Shown here piece by piece: positions 21,796 through 32,018 of a DNA stretch of 64,000 nt. The position numbers and the translations under genes are program-made. Source of the stretch: Dichetophora obliterata (taxonomy: Eukaryota; Arthropoda; Insecta; Diptera; Sciomyzidae). The notes beneath the pieces were generated by a model, which had not been told where the DNA came from, made no database searches, and was given only the letters and a program-made list of their open reading frames with translations. The stretch lies in contig OY986436.1 in the NCBI GenBank assembly GCA_963920525.1, positions 14,397,467 through 14,461,466 on the forward strand. Direction: 5' to 3'. Position 1 is the first letter of the stretch. Every line of letters starts with the position of its first letter.

Positions 21796-22960
21796 GGGCA
21801 GGGTTCTCAGGAAGCTCGACCAGAAAACTCAATTTTTGTTTTTATATTTTTCGATAGCTTATGATGTGTAGCATATGTTCTCAAAGCAGTTTAGCCGATA
21901 AAAATTGCATAAAAAATTATCGTAGGATCCCATATTTTCCTAAAAGTACTCGAAAAAATCGTTAACTAAGCCTTAAAACGCGTTTTCTGAAAAATCATGT
22001 TTTACTAACAAGTTTTTAAGATATTTCAGCAACTACTCTATGGATTGACTTGGATTTTTTTTATTTTAAGGTGAACAAAATTTATTGGATCCCAAACTTA
22101 AACTTAGATAATACTGGCCGGTTTTTTTAGAGAACTTTAAAGAGCGAAAAATTTTATTGACCCAGTTGGCTGTTTCCTTAAGGATTCGTGGAAGATTTAT
22201 GTACGAAAATTTCCTATCGCCGATGAAACTTACGAAATCGCCCATACAAATCGTGCAGGAAAATTTAATTTAAGTGCCCAAATTATCGCCGACGAAACTT
22301 TGAAAGAAAAATGCAAGAAATTTCGTCAATGAAATCAAGAGTAAATATCGCCCAGAAAATAAAACGAAAATTCAAAAGATATTTTGGCAACGAAATAAAA
22401 TTAGAATTATGAAAGAAATTTCTGCAACTAAAAGATGAAGATAATTTCGTCTACGAAAGCAAGATGCATTTTTTGTTTTTTTGTATCTTTATTATAAATT
22501 TTTATTATCTGGCGTTGCCAGATTGGTGCGTTGCAAGCCGTGAAGACACATGCTGGTAGGAGAAAATTGTAAGAAAGTTCGATAGTAAATCATTATAAGG
22601 TATGAAAATTCTTTTCGAATTCACAGACGATTCTTCGTCAAGGGATTTGTGAACCAGAGGGAATATTTTAGGTTCAAGCTACAATAAATATAATACAGTC
22701 TATTAAATTTTTTTGTTTTTTATTTAAGATGACATGAACTGCTGTGCGATGGAGACCGTTTGGGTACCTTTTTTTCAACGTGACGTTTGACGACATATTG
22801 GCATTTCACACTACAATTTTATGCACCAAAAAAAATACTTTCCTATGCTTAAAGAATGCAAAAATAACTGCCAAAAATCTCTAGGTGTTCATTTATTTTC
22901 TTCTTTGAAAAAAAATTAAGAACATCACCGTCTTTTTGACCTATAGATGAGAACCTGGCC
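21796..22960. mobile_element. TTAA-flanked non-autonomous element (1165 bp)
   Basis: GGGCAGGGTTCTCA at the left and the complemented right end GGCCAGGTTCTCA are inverted repeats, each bordered by TTAA (21792-21795 and 22961-22964), the piggyBac-type target. No coding frame exists. The middle (22200-22480) repeats degenerate GAAATTTCGTCNACGAAA-like motifs. A truncated sister lies at 14294-14580. Confidence 0.75.
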
Positions 22961-22964
22961 TTAA

Positions 22965-24470
22965 GTTGATTTGCTGGGAAAAACGCAAACAGATTAAAAT
23001 AATTTTTAAAGTTTTTTTATTTCAATCCGTAGATTGAACTTGAACTCTCACCTTCTTTAAAACAAGAAGAATATTTAAATACCAACACCACTCACTCAAC
23101 GTTAGAATTAAATTTAGAATTAAAAATATCTCTAAAGCTATACTATTATATAAAAGGCATCTCACGTATCTGCGACGACGCTAAACTTAAAAACTATTGA
23201 ACCGATTTTAGTAATTCTTTCACTATTATAAAGCTGCATGTTTAACTTAAAATCTTGCATCATTCATTTTTTAAAACCACGCTTAAAAGTTATTAAAATT
23301 TAAGTTTATAAAGTAGCCAAAAAAACATAACACAAAAATTATTGCTTCATTAAAATGCTAGAAGACACAAAAGCAGCATGTAGCTTTATCTATCTTTTTC
23401 TCTGCTATAGTGTTTCTTATTATTTCTATTGCGGTATCGGGTAGCTTTGCACATTTATACTCTCCCATATTGAGTATGTATGAGCTCTTTAAAGAGCACA
23501 CAGAAGACAACCCAGTGGTAAATGGACACATGACGTAACCAAGTATATCTTAAATACAATGTAGCTGCCTCCAACACCTGTGCTTTGAATTATATTTGTT
23601 CGGGCATGGCCGCTAAACCAATGATGACATTTACCTTACACAGTAAACCACTTTTTGCAGAAATCTTATAAGACTTTAGGTGATTTTTTTTGCAAAGGTG
23701 ATTTATTGCAAAATTTAATAAATGTGTAGTGGACGGGCTGTCAAAAGAGAACATACCGACAGACAAATAATGTGGAATACAGGTAAATAGACGAACATGC
23801 AAAAATGCAGACGAAAAGTTCAAAAAACAAATATTTTTAAGCTGGAACAAAAACTGACATCTGAATATACAGTAAAGTGAAGCAAAAACTATTTGGGTTT
23901 GGAAAATTTTATTTTGCCCGGCCGCGGCAATGTTGAGAATGAATGTAAAGCTTATTATAAAGTGTGTGCGAATTGGTTAAAAGTTATTGCTAAGAAAGTA
24001 CTGCTAGATGTGAAGTCAGGAAATTAATTAGTAAAATATTTAAACTAAAATTATTGGAACAATGTATAACCCAAAACTACTTATTTTAAAACATGATTTT
24101 AAAAAATTATAAATCTATTGAGAACTTTATATTCATGTTGAATAAAACAAAATGTTAATTTTGTGTTTTTTATGAAACGAAAATAGATTCCTGTGGGAAA
24201 ATGTCATCAGGATAAAGTATATCTAATAGCTATTATCTATACTATTATTTGAAAGAACACTCACGAAATTTTAAGCCAGACAAGCTTGGTAATTGCCTGG
24301 TAACTGATTATTTTTGATAATTCTTTATATTAATTCTTTGATTACAATTTGATAATTTTGATAATTCTTTCATTATTCAATTCCTATGATAATTTTCAGT
24401 GTCATGTGACTACGTTTTTCCAAAAGTCTATTCTTTAATTATTATAAAATTCTCGAATTTTATTTGATGC
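22965..24470. other. Stretch with no recognised gene or element
   Basis: AT-rich. Short open frames show no recognisable motif. A TATAAAAGG sequence at about 23150 is not followed by a coding frame. Confidence 0.4.
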
Positions 24471-24719
24471 TTATGCCCGTATGACACTACGTTTTTTATC
24501 TGTTTTTTAGTGTATTTTATGATGTTTTTCGAGCGAAAGAGCAGGTCATATTAGGAATCCGAAGTGGTGTAAACGAGAAAGCTATCTGCTAAAAAACGAA
24601 GTAAAACAAACGAAAAACAATCTAGCTTATTAAAAACAGTAGGTTTTTTGACAGTTTTTTGTTAATTTTTCTTTAATTGACCGAATGTGTTATTTTATAA
24701 ATACAATTTAAAAATAATA

Positions 24720-25192
24720 TTACGTTTTATCTGTCCACTTAAGTTTCATATTTAAAATTTTTAAAAAATTACGCTTTTTAACTGAACTCGATTTGAACAG
24801 ATTTGATTTCAGCCGGAAACAAAATGTTAAAAATCATTTTTTTATGCAAACCATTTGTTTCCCTCTAATATATTGCCGAATTGCATTTATTATTTAGTTT
24901 TCGTCGGTTTTTCGTTATGCCCGTATGACACTACGTTTTTTTTCTGTTTTTTTTTTTTGTGTATCATTTTGTGTGTCATTTTAAATACTAACGAAAAACC
25001 GACGAAAACTAAATTACAAAAACAATTCGGCAATATGTTAGAGGGAAACAAATGGTTTGTGTAAAAAACTGTTTTTTGACATTTCATTTCCGGCTGAAAA
25101 AATTCTGTTCAAATTCGTTCAGCTAAAAAATTTAATTTTCAAAAATTTTAAATATGAAACTTAAGTGGACAGACGATACGTTTTATTTCTAA
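24720..25192. repeat. Large imperfect palindrome holding an internal Harbinger end
   Basis: Arm 24720-24915 (CTGTCCACTTAAGTTTCATA ... TTTCGTCGGTTTTTCGT) pairs with arm 24988-25192 in inverted order. The loop holds another Harbinger terminus (TTA then TGCCCGTATGACACTACG at 24918). Short frames on the two strands here are mirror images and not genes. Confidence 0.75.
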
Positions 25193-25204
25193 TAAATAAA
25201 GTTC

Positions 25205-26223
25205 ACAGTGCGGATTTTATATGGAACGACACGCTGCAATCATATAAGTTGTAATATAAAAAACAAGCGTTTTGGCTTGCCCTGGTAGATGAAATGAATG
25301 GACTTTTCACGGCTAATATTCCATTTGAATATGGTAAGTTTGGTGTAAGCTTATATTCAATTAACATATTTTTTATCTTAATTTTTAAGATAAAGTTACC
25401 CACAAGTGGTGCAACATAAAATCTTACTTCAATTGAGAGAAGCACAGGATGGACAAGGCGAAGAGAAGTGGAGCCGGCGCGGACAGAAACTTAGAAAGCT
25501 CCTGGAAGTTCTATGAGAATTTGCAATTTCTGCAAGTTGTAAACGCACATACTTCCTCAGTAAATAATTTAAATAAGAAAAGTTTAGAGGTAAGGTTTTA
25601 ATTATTGAAAATTAATAAAAACGAGATTGTCAAAATGTCCAACAATTTGGATCGTGCTCTACTACGACCTACGTTAAAATTTTTAAATAGATTGGTTCTC
25701 TTGCAGAACCTGAACCCTACAAGCTATCTGCCACGTGTGCCTAGCGAACATATTAAATCTGCTGAAAGTTTTGATCTTGACTTCGACGCGGAATTGTCCA
25801 ATTTCCTTATAGAAGATTGCACAGAGTTTGTGCCGATCACCACGGATGTATCGACAAGCAGCACCAGTAAAAAGCCGACGCAAGTGACTGAGAACACTTC
25901 TATAAAATCTCCACATGCAAAATCTTGCAAAGCATGCAAACAGTAGCAAGTTACCCCTTGTAGCCAAAAAGCGACGTTTAAAAAATGGTGATTTAAATGA
26001 AAACGCTTCTTTATTGATTGAAGCATCACAAAATTTAACCAATGCTTTTTGTGCTGCATCAAAACTAGAAAAGGCTGTCAAAAAAGCAAACAGCTTTGGA
26101 ATTTACATAGGCGAGGAAACTGTAAAACTTGATCCTGACTTGCAACTCAAAGCTAGGAAACAAATGCATGACATACTGATGGATCTTCAATGTGATCAAT
26201 TGAAACGTAATGGGTTTATATAA
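25205..26223 (+). pseudogene. Harbinger Myb/MADF-like DNA-binding protein, broken
   Basis: Exon A (25205-25333) encodes FWLALVDEMNGLF. A GTAAGT...TTTTTAAG intron (about 25334-25389) leads to VTHKWCNIKSYFN and KAKRSGAGAD...ESSWKFYENLQFL, the W-rich Myb/SANT-MADF signature of Harbinger ORF1. A second intron (GTAAGG near 25591 to TTGCAG 25709) leads in frame to NLNPTSYLPRVPSEHI. Lesions are TAA at about 25250, TGA in place of an Arg-type codon at 25433, and a frameshift near 25940. After it the C-terminal helix continues (LKARKQMHDILMDLQCDQL). In the family this protein brings the nuclease to the element ends. Confidence 0.75.
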
Positions 26224-26380
26224 TCTATACGTATAATAAAACTGTAAAAAAATCTGTACATTGAATATTTTTTTAATTCCTTTCGCGCTGAACATTTTGA
26301 TCGACTGACTGGCTGTCTGAACGCTCATCACGTGAAAACTATTTGATGGATTTTCTTAAAACTTGACAAGTAGTTTCCTT

Positions 26381-26610
26381 GGGTCTATGAAATAACTCCC
26401 ACGAAATAAGTCCCACTTTTAAAAACGAAATAAGTCCCACCAAAAATTGCTATTTTGAAAGTGGGAGTTATTTCGTTTTTAAAAGTAGGACTTATTTCGT
26501 CAATTGGTGGGACTTATTTCGTTACGCGTTTTTATTTTAAGTGGGACTTATTTCGTTTTGAGTGGGAATAAATTCGTTTTGTAAAGTGGGGTTATTTCAT
26601 ACCCCTAAAT
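26381..26610. repeat. MULE left terminal and subterminal array of GTGGGACTTATTTCG
   Basis: About eight copies or near copies of the 15-mer GTGGGACTTATTTCG occur: the first two inverted (CGAAATAAGTCCCAC), the rest direct. Variants end in TTCAT. A matching array lies at the right end. Such clustering suits transposase binding. Confidence 0.8.
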
Positions 26611-26853
26611 TTATATTTTGGTGGGATTTTATTTGTTGCTCTTCACGTTGTTTCTCATTGAATTTCATAATGTTCTTTTTGTTGCTTTTTAAAAAAAATT
26701 TATTGTATTGTAGAATATGCTTTCGAAAAGTTCCGTTATTTCTTGCTCTTTACGAAATGAATGGTATTGTTTCAAATTTGTTGTTAAGTGTGCTAGTTTA
26801 CAAGACGTTATCATTATATTGATTAGTTAAGTTTGTGAATTTCAATAGTGAAC

Positions 26854-28807
26854 ATGAGTGTGACATACGAAATAATTGCAGGGAAGAGGAATAACAGCAA
26901 GCTTCTTTATATTTTTTTTGAGAAACAATTATATATTAAAAAGTGCACTAAATTAGAAAAACATTTTTATGTTTGTTATGTAAAGGATTGTCCATCACGA
27001 ATAATGTTATTTGGCAGCGAGTGCATTAAAGCAAAAAATTATAAAGCGCACAATCACGATGATCAAGAGGCTCTGTACAAAGAACTAAAATTTTTAAATA
27101 ATGTAAAAACAAAATGCGCACGTCTTAATGAAAAGCCAACTGAAAACAATTGCGCTGGAAGTATACGCAATATTTTTGTGAATACTAGCATGGAGTAAGT
27201 ACCACCCACATGATAATTATTATTTATTAAGTAAGTACTTAATAAAGTCTTTGCAGAAATCAAAACGAAAGCAAAAATATTGTCTTTGATAAAATACAGC
27301 GGAGTTTGCAGTATATTGCGAATAAAAATTTAAAAATTCTCCCAAAACACCGGCAGAAGTGCAGGAAGTTTTCCAAGACGCAGCAGTTTATGATAAATTC
27401 GGTTATTCCAAATTAAATGGAAATAAACAATGGCAGTTTTTCAACATATGCTACCAAGAAAAAGACTTTGCATATTGCGTTTTTTTGTTCCGAAAGAACT
27501 GTTGAACTGATAAAAGAATGCATTCCTGTTAATTCGAAAAGAAACATTTTAATTGATGGTACTTTTTCTGTACTTCCTCTAGGAAGCTTTAAACAACTAT
27601 TAATCTTACATTGTGAATACTTTGGTTCGGTAATTAATTTCACTCATAACTATATATAGATTTATATTATGTATACATATGTATATTTATTATTTTTTCT
27701 ATTTTAGGTATTCCCCTTTCTTTTCGTACTGATGACCAAAAAGTCTCTAAAAACATATCAGCATTTATTAAGTTATATACAAAGGAGTATTATTGATCTG
27801 GCACAAGCAACTTTTATAACAGATTATGAAACAGGATTGAGAAGCGCAATTGAAAAAAGTTTCCCTGATTCAAAAATATTTGGTTGCTGTTTCCATTATA
27901 GCCAGGCATTGCGTCGATTCATAACCATGAAGGACAAAAGGCTCGCTCAATATATTCGGCAAAATAAAGAAGCGTCTAGAATTTATCACAAATTTCTATC
28001 TCTTCCATTATTACCTGGAATGCACATTTCGGATAGCTTCCAACTACTAACCGAAGATTTAGGAAAATTGAACGCTTTAGATAGATTCAAATCATTTATA
28101 AAATATTTTGAGAATCAATGGATGAAAAAGGTACAATATTCCCTTTTACATAATATTTACAGAAAGGTGTTATGATTTCATTATCACAGATCGGTCCACA
28201 TAACTTTTCAGTTTTCGATTCTGAAATCCGCACTACGTCTGCAATAGAAGCTTACAATAGCGTCATAGGAAAAAGCATTCCAAAGAAAGCTACTTTTTTC
28301 AAATTTGTAGCATTTTTACAGATGCAAGAATTTGAAAAAGTAAGACAATTTGAACTATTGATGAATACCAATGGTAGTGTGGAAAAAAAGCATATTAAAA
28401 AGTCCTGTGTTTTGAAAGCAGATATGATTTCGAAATTCAAGAATGATCTCTTACAAGGTACTATAACTCCTTCTAAATTCCTTGACCAACTGGTGTTATC
28501 AAAAAATAATTTAATTGTACAAATGGAGCCTGATGAAGATGTTTTTGAAGAATTATCATATTTGGAAGAGGACATTGAAGACGAGTCGTTAAACCATATT
28601 GAAACCAACCAGAATACAATTAATAATAATATGTGTGTGGTTTGTTTCATAAAACAGCCAAATATCTTATTTTTTCCTTGTAAGCACTTGAAAATTTGCA
28701 GTGAATGCTGTCTTACAATGCAAACTCACAAAATTGATCAAACCAGTAAACTAGTCTGTCCATTCTGTCGTGCAAAAGTTCATGAAACCCTTCAAATATT
28801 TATCTGA
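26854..28807 (+). pseudogene. MULE transposase with FLYWCH-like finger and C-terminal RING
   Basis: Order: a FLYWCH-like finger (26854-27195; FYVCYVKDCPSRIML with HNH), a GTAAGT/TTTGCAG intron (27196-27255), a frameshifted linker (PAEVQEVFQD), then the MULE core. Catalytic Asp lies in NILIDGTFSVLP, then after an intron (about 27626-27707) FPFLFVLMTKKS, the second Asp in FITDYETGL, the C-x2-H block FGCCFHYSQALRR and Glu in TTSAIEAYNSVI. 28172-28807 is one open frame holding the catalytic Glu and, at its end, a RING finger: CVVC, PCKHLKICSECC and CPFC. AATAAA follows at 28810. Frameshifts near 27330, 27415 and 28150 break the gene. Confidence 0.8.
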
Positions 28808-29113
28808 TAAATAAATGATTTTTTTATGGAGGGGTGCGATAGAGCCATGAAATATAAGGCCATTATGGCTTTATTTCTCATTTTTTTCTTATGCAAAAAG
28901 TTATATGTTGGACATTTCGTAAAAGGGACAACCATAATTTTTTGTCCTTATCTCTCATGGCTCTCCTTTTTTGTTTATTAATTACTTTATACTTACTATA
29001 TTAAAAAAATTTTAAAGAAATGTGTACAAATAGGTACCGAACTTAACTACTGGAAAAACAATATTAAAAAAAAATGTTGACGTAATTACGTATGTATGTG
29101 TTTTATTATATTT

Positions 29114-29497
29114 TTAGTAGGAAATTGGAATTCGTGTTCCATGTTTTCTAATATCACCATTACAAAATACAACTAATCCCAATGCCACGTTAAAACTATA
29201 ATACCGTCTACCATGCACTGGATCTTCAAGCCATTTATAAAGGTCGATAATTTTAATCTGATAGTCCTTCCGAAACGGTTTCCATCTTAATAATAAGAAC
29301 AATTGATCTGTAATTAATCCATTTACGAATCCAAACGTTGTTACTAGTAGGCGTTCTCTATACGTTCCTTGACCGAAAAAAGAATTAATAATAAATTCTG
29401 GAACTCTATCAAAATTCGTAATATCCATTCCATTAAGAAGCCTTCTGCAAGCTTGCATACGATTTTTCTTTATTATTCCTCTGCTTTGATAATTCAT
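29114..29497 (-). CDS. Unknown ORF in the MULE, convergent to the transposase
   Basis: An uninterrupted frame of 127 residues starts MNYQSRGIIKKNRMQACRR and contains FDRVPEFIINSFFGQGTYRE, LLVTTFGFVNGLITDQLF, KIIDLYKWLEDPVHGRRYY and VALGLVVFCNGDIRKHG. Composition is that of a compact globular alpha/beta protein, not low complexity, and AATAAA (minus) follows the stop at about 29102-29107. It lies between the transposase and the right end of the MULE, whose transposase is broken while this frame is open. I recognise no family. It may be an accessory protein of the element or captured cargo. Confidence 0.55.
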   Translation of the reverse strand: MNYQSRGIIKKNRMQACRRLLNGMDITNFDRVPEFIINSFFGQGTYRERLLVTTFGFVNGLITDQLFLLLRWKPFRKDYQIKIIDLYKWLEDPVHGRRYYSFNVALGLVVFCNGDIRKHGTRIPISY

Positions 29498-29560
29498 ATT
29501 ATTTGACGTTTTTTTTTTTTTCGAAGAGCCAAATACTTCTTATTTGAAATCGCATTAAAC

Positions 29561-29829
29561 AGTGAAAAAGTGGGACTTATTTCGTTTATGAAAGTGGGAC
29601 TAAATTCATTTAAGAAATATATTATTCAAAGGGGAGTTATTTCATTTTGAGTGAGAGTTATTTCATTTCAAGTAAATTTTTAAATCATTTCATTTTGGTG
29701 GGACTTATTTCGATTTCAAAAGTGGGACTTATTTCGTGGGAGTTATTTCATTTTTTTAAGCAATTTTTGGTGGGACTTATTTCGTTTTTAAAAGTGGGAC
29801 TTATTTCGTGGGAGTTATTTCATAGACCC
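29561..29829. repeat. MULE right subterminal and terminal array
   Basis: About ten copies of GTGGGACTTATTTCG and variants (GTGGGAGTTATTTCAT), all in one direction, end in the complement of the left terminus (ATAGACCC). Confidence 0.8.
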
Positions 29830-30404
29830 AGTTTCCTTAAGTCTCTGGTCGGCACTACCAGTCTAATTTTTATTTCCAAAAAAGGATTATCTTCAAAATA
29901 AAGGTTTATTTGTAACAAAATTAAAAACAATTAAAAAAGAGTTATAAATTAGAGATACGTTCGAACAGCTGATGAAAGAGGTTTTGGTTATTAAAAAGGC
30001 TGCAAACACGATCTAGACTGTTTTCGTTTATCTCTAATGAGTAATTTACAATATGTATTTTTTATCCAAAATATGTTACTTACTTTCTCATTTTTCTTAA
30101 GGATAATATAGTAAAGCAATTTTTAGTTTGTTTGACAATTATAACATTATCATATCTTGAAAACTACAGAAAATCTTAGTATAATGCATTTTCTATAGAA
30201 ATTTCTATCTTTTAGAACATTGAAAATTTCAATTTTATTATGATTGTATATATATCTAAAATTTTGTTAGGCGATCTGTGTTAAAGCCCTTAACTTAAGT
30301 AGCTGTTAAACAATAGAATTATTAATTTAATGCAGAAAATAGTTTTCTAAAGTTTTTCTTATTTCATCAGCACTACTTTTTGGTAGATTTCTTTCAGATG
30401 CAGT

Positions 30405-31583
30405 TTATATGTAGTTCTTATATATTACTTCATCTATTTCAGATTCAGAAATGGTGTGAAAACTAGATCTTGTTTTCATATTTTCTGTTCTTAAAAAGTT
30501 GTGCACACATACGCAAGAGAGAACTATCTGAATAGCTGCAGCTGGAGAGCGATATATTGGTAAAATTAAAACTCGAAAACGATTCGCTAGTATGCCAAAT
30601 GCATTTTCCACACCACGTCTGTTCCTTGAAAGCATGTAGTTGTATCTTATTTCGCTTGGTGTTAGTCGTAGATGAGAGCAAGGCTTCATTAAGTAATTTT
30701 TAAGTGCAAAGACATCATCTGCTAAAATCACAAACGGCGAATGAGTTGACGTTAAAGGGAGAGTACTTGGAGAAGGTATATACACTTCATTATTTTCAAT
30801 TGCGTATTTTAGGTCCGAGTTTAACCAAATTCCAGCATCACCAACTCGCCCCTTAACACCGACATCAGCATATATAAAACGATAGTTTTCATCAGCGATT
30901 GCCATCAATACCAAGGAATGATATCCTTTGTAATTAAGATACGTCGACCCTGCTTTCCTCAATGGCAATATTTAATAATGCTTTCCTAAAAATTATAATT
31001 ATTTGTTTAAATTTAACAGTTTTCATTACTCTTCTACCATCGATCGAAAGCGCCGATGCAATTCGAAAATCCCCACATTTGGTAGAAGTCTTTTGAAATA
31101 TTCTGCCAATCTCGCTCATTTGCTGGAAACTTCAAATACTTCTCATTTAATGCCAAGTATATTGCAGGAATTGATTCCTTTAATATCTTGGAAATAGTTG
31201 ACTGCTGAATTCTAAATGACAGTTGAAGAGACATTTGGCTTTCACCTTAATTTTAAATATGTGTTAACAGTACTACGAAACTAGGTTTCTCGTACCAGTG
31301 GCTAAATATCGCAATGTCACTTGCAACTGCTCCTCTGGGCTAATGCAGTTCATGAATTTTGTATCCTGCTTGCTGATAAAGGGCGTACTTCTTCCAAAAG
31401 GAATGTAAAATGGGCTGGAGTAATTCTTAAGATGTTTCGATACAGCTTTGTATTCTCGCATTGAATTTCCTTCAATAATTTATGGCTAAACCCTAAGAAG
31501 ATTATATATGTGCATATTACACAAAAAAGGAAAATACTATTAAAATCAAATCCTTGCCTTCCGTTTCTATCTTCAAAAGCCAT
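30405..31583 (-). pseudogene. HARBI1-like Harbinger transposase, broken
   Basis: Minus strand: LLKEIQCENTKLYRNILR with ISKQDTKFMNCISPEEQLQV and LRYLATG (31583-31273), RIQQSTISKILKESIPAI with WGFSNCIGAFD (first catalytic Asp), STYLNYKGYHSLVLMAIAD, YADVGVKGRVGDAGIW, FVILADDVFALKNYLMKP (second Asp) and LSRNRRGVENAFGILANRF (Glu). This is the DDE_4 nuclease of PIF/Harbinger elements. Introns are likely near 31260 and 30980. A 4-base CGAT duplication next to the first Asp, a TAA just after it and a duplicated segment near 31380 inactivate it. The three catalytic acids themselves are kept. Confidence 0.85.
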
Positions 31584-31957
31584 TGCGCAGCGTACTTTTT
31601 TTTAATAGTTTTTCTTTTGTTTTGGTTTATAAAGTCAGCAGCATTTAACAAACAATTTGTTGCAATGTATAGCACTTACATTTCCATTTCGGTTTTATTT
31701 ATAAAATCACACATTCGGCCAAATTAAGAAAAATTAACGAAATACAGACAACTGTCAAAAAAATCGAACGAAATACGAGTTGGCTACTATGTTTTTAACA
31801 GGCTAGATTGTTTTTCGTTTGATTTTAGTTTGTTTTTAGCAAATAGCTTTCTCTTTTACACCACTTCGGATACCTAATATGACCTGCTCTTTCGCTCGAA
31901 AAACATCATAAAATACACTAAAAAAACAGAAAAAAACGTAGTGTCATACGGGTATTA

Positions 31958-32015
31958 GTATTTTAAATAAAAAATGCAATAAAAAATAGAACGAAAACGT
32001 AGTGTCATACGGGCA
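31958..32015. repeat. Extra Harbinger end beyond the right terminus
   Basis: The sequence ends CGTAGTGTCATACGGGCA and is followed by TTA (32016-32018), duplicating the terminus at 31954. It could be a remnant of a second insertion or of aberrant transposition. Confidence 0.6.
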
Positions 32016-32018
32016 TTA

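Larger units (their letters stand above)
26381..29829 (+). mobile_element. Mutator-like element (MULE) with RING-tailed transposase
   Basis: GGGTCTATGAAATAACTCCC opens a perfect inverted repeat of about 66 bases with the right end. AGTTTCCTT flanks both sides (26372-26380 and 29830-29838), a perfect 9-bp duplication as for MULEs. It lies between the two genes of the Harbinger element. It contains a MULE transposase gene (plus), an unknown convergent ORF (minus) and dense arrays of a 15-bp motif at both ends. It resembles the insect Phantom group by domain content (inference). Confidence 0.9.
24474..31954. mobile_element. PIF/Harbinger element with both genes, carrying a MULE
   Basis: The left end TGCCCGTATGACACTACG and the complement of the right end (TACCCGTATGACACTACG) open inverted repeats of about 170 bases that share TTCGAGCGAAAGAGCAGGTC. 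TTA borders both ends (24471-24473 and 31955-31957), the Harbinger target. Inside are a Myb/MADF-like gene (plus) and a HARBI1-like nuclease (minus), the standard gene pair. The MULE between them (26381-29829) accounts for 3.4 kb. Extra end copies lie at 24918 and 32015. Confidence 0.9.

Noticed and set aside
24855..25087. Two similar frames on opposite strands
   Set aside because: They are mirror images produced by the large palindrome, not genes.
25683..26081. Minus-strand frames of 112 and 132 codons
   Set aside because: They lie antisense to the Harbinger Myb-like gene and have no motif.
28141..28172. 32-base GT...AG intron in the MULE gene
   Set aside because: It is shorter than any plausible fly intron; an indel joining two frames is more likely.
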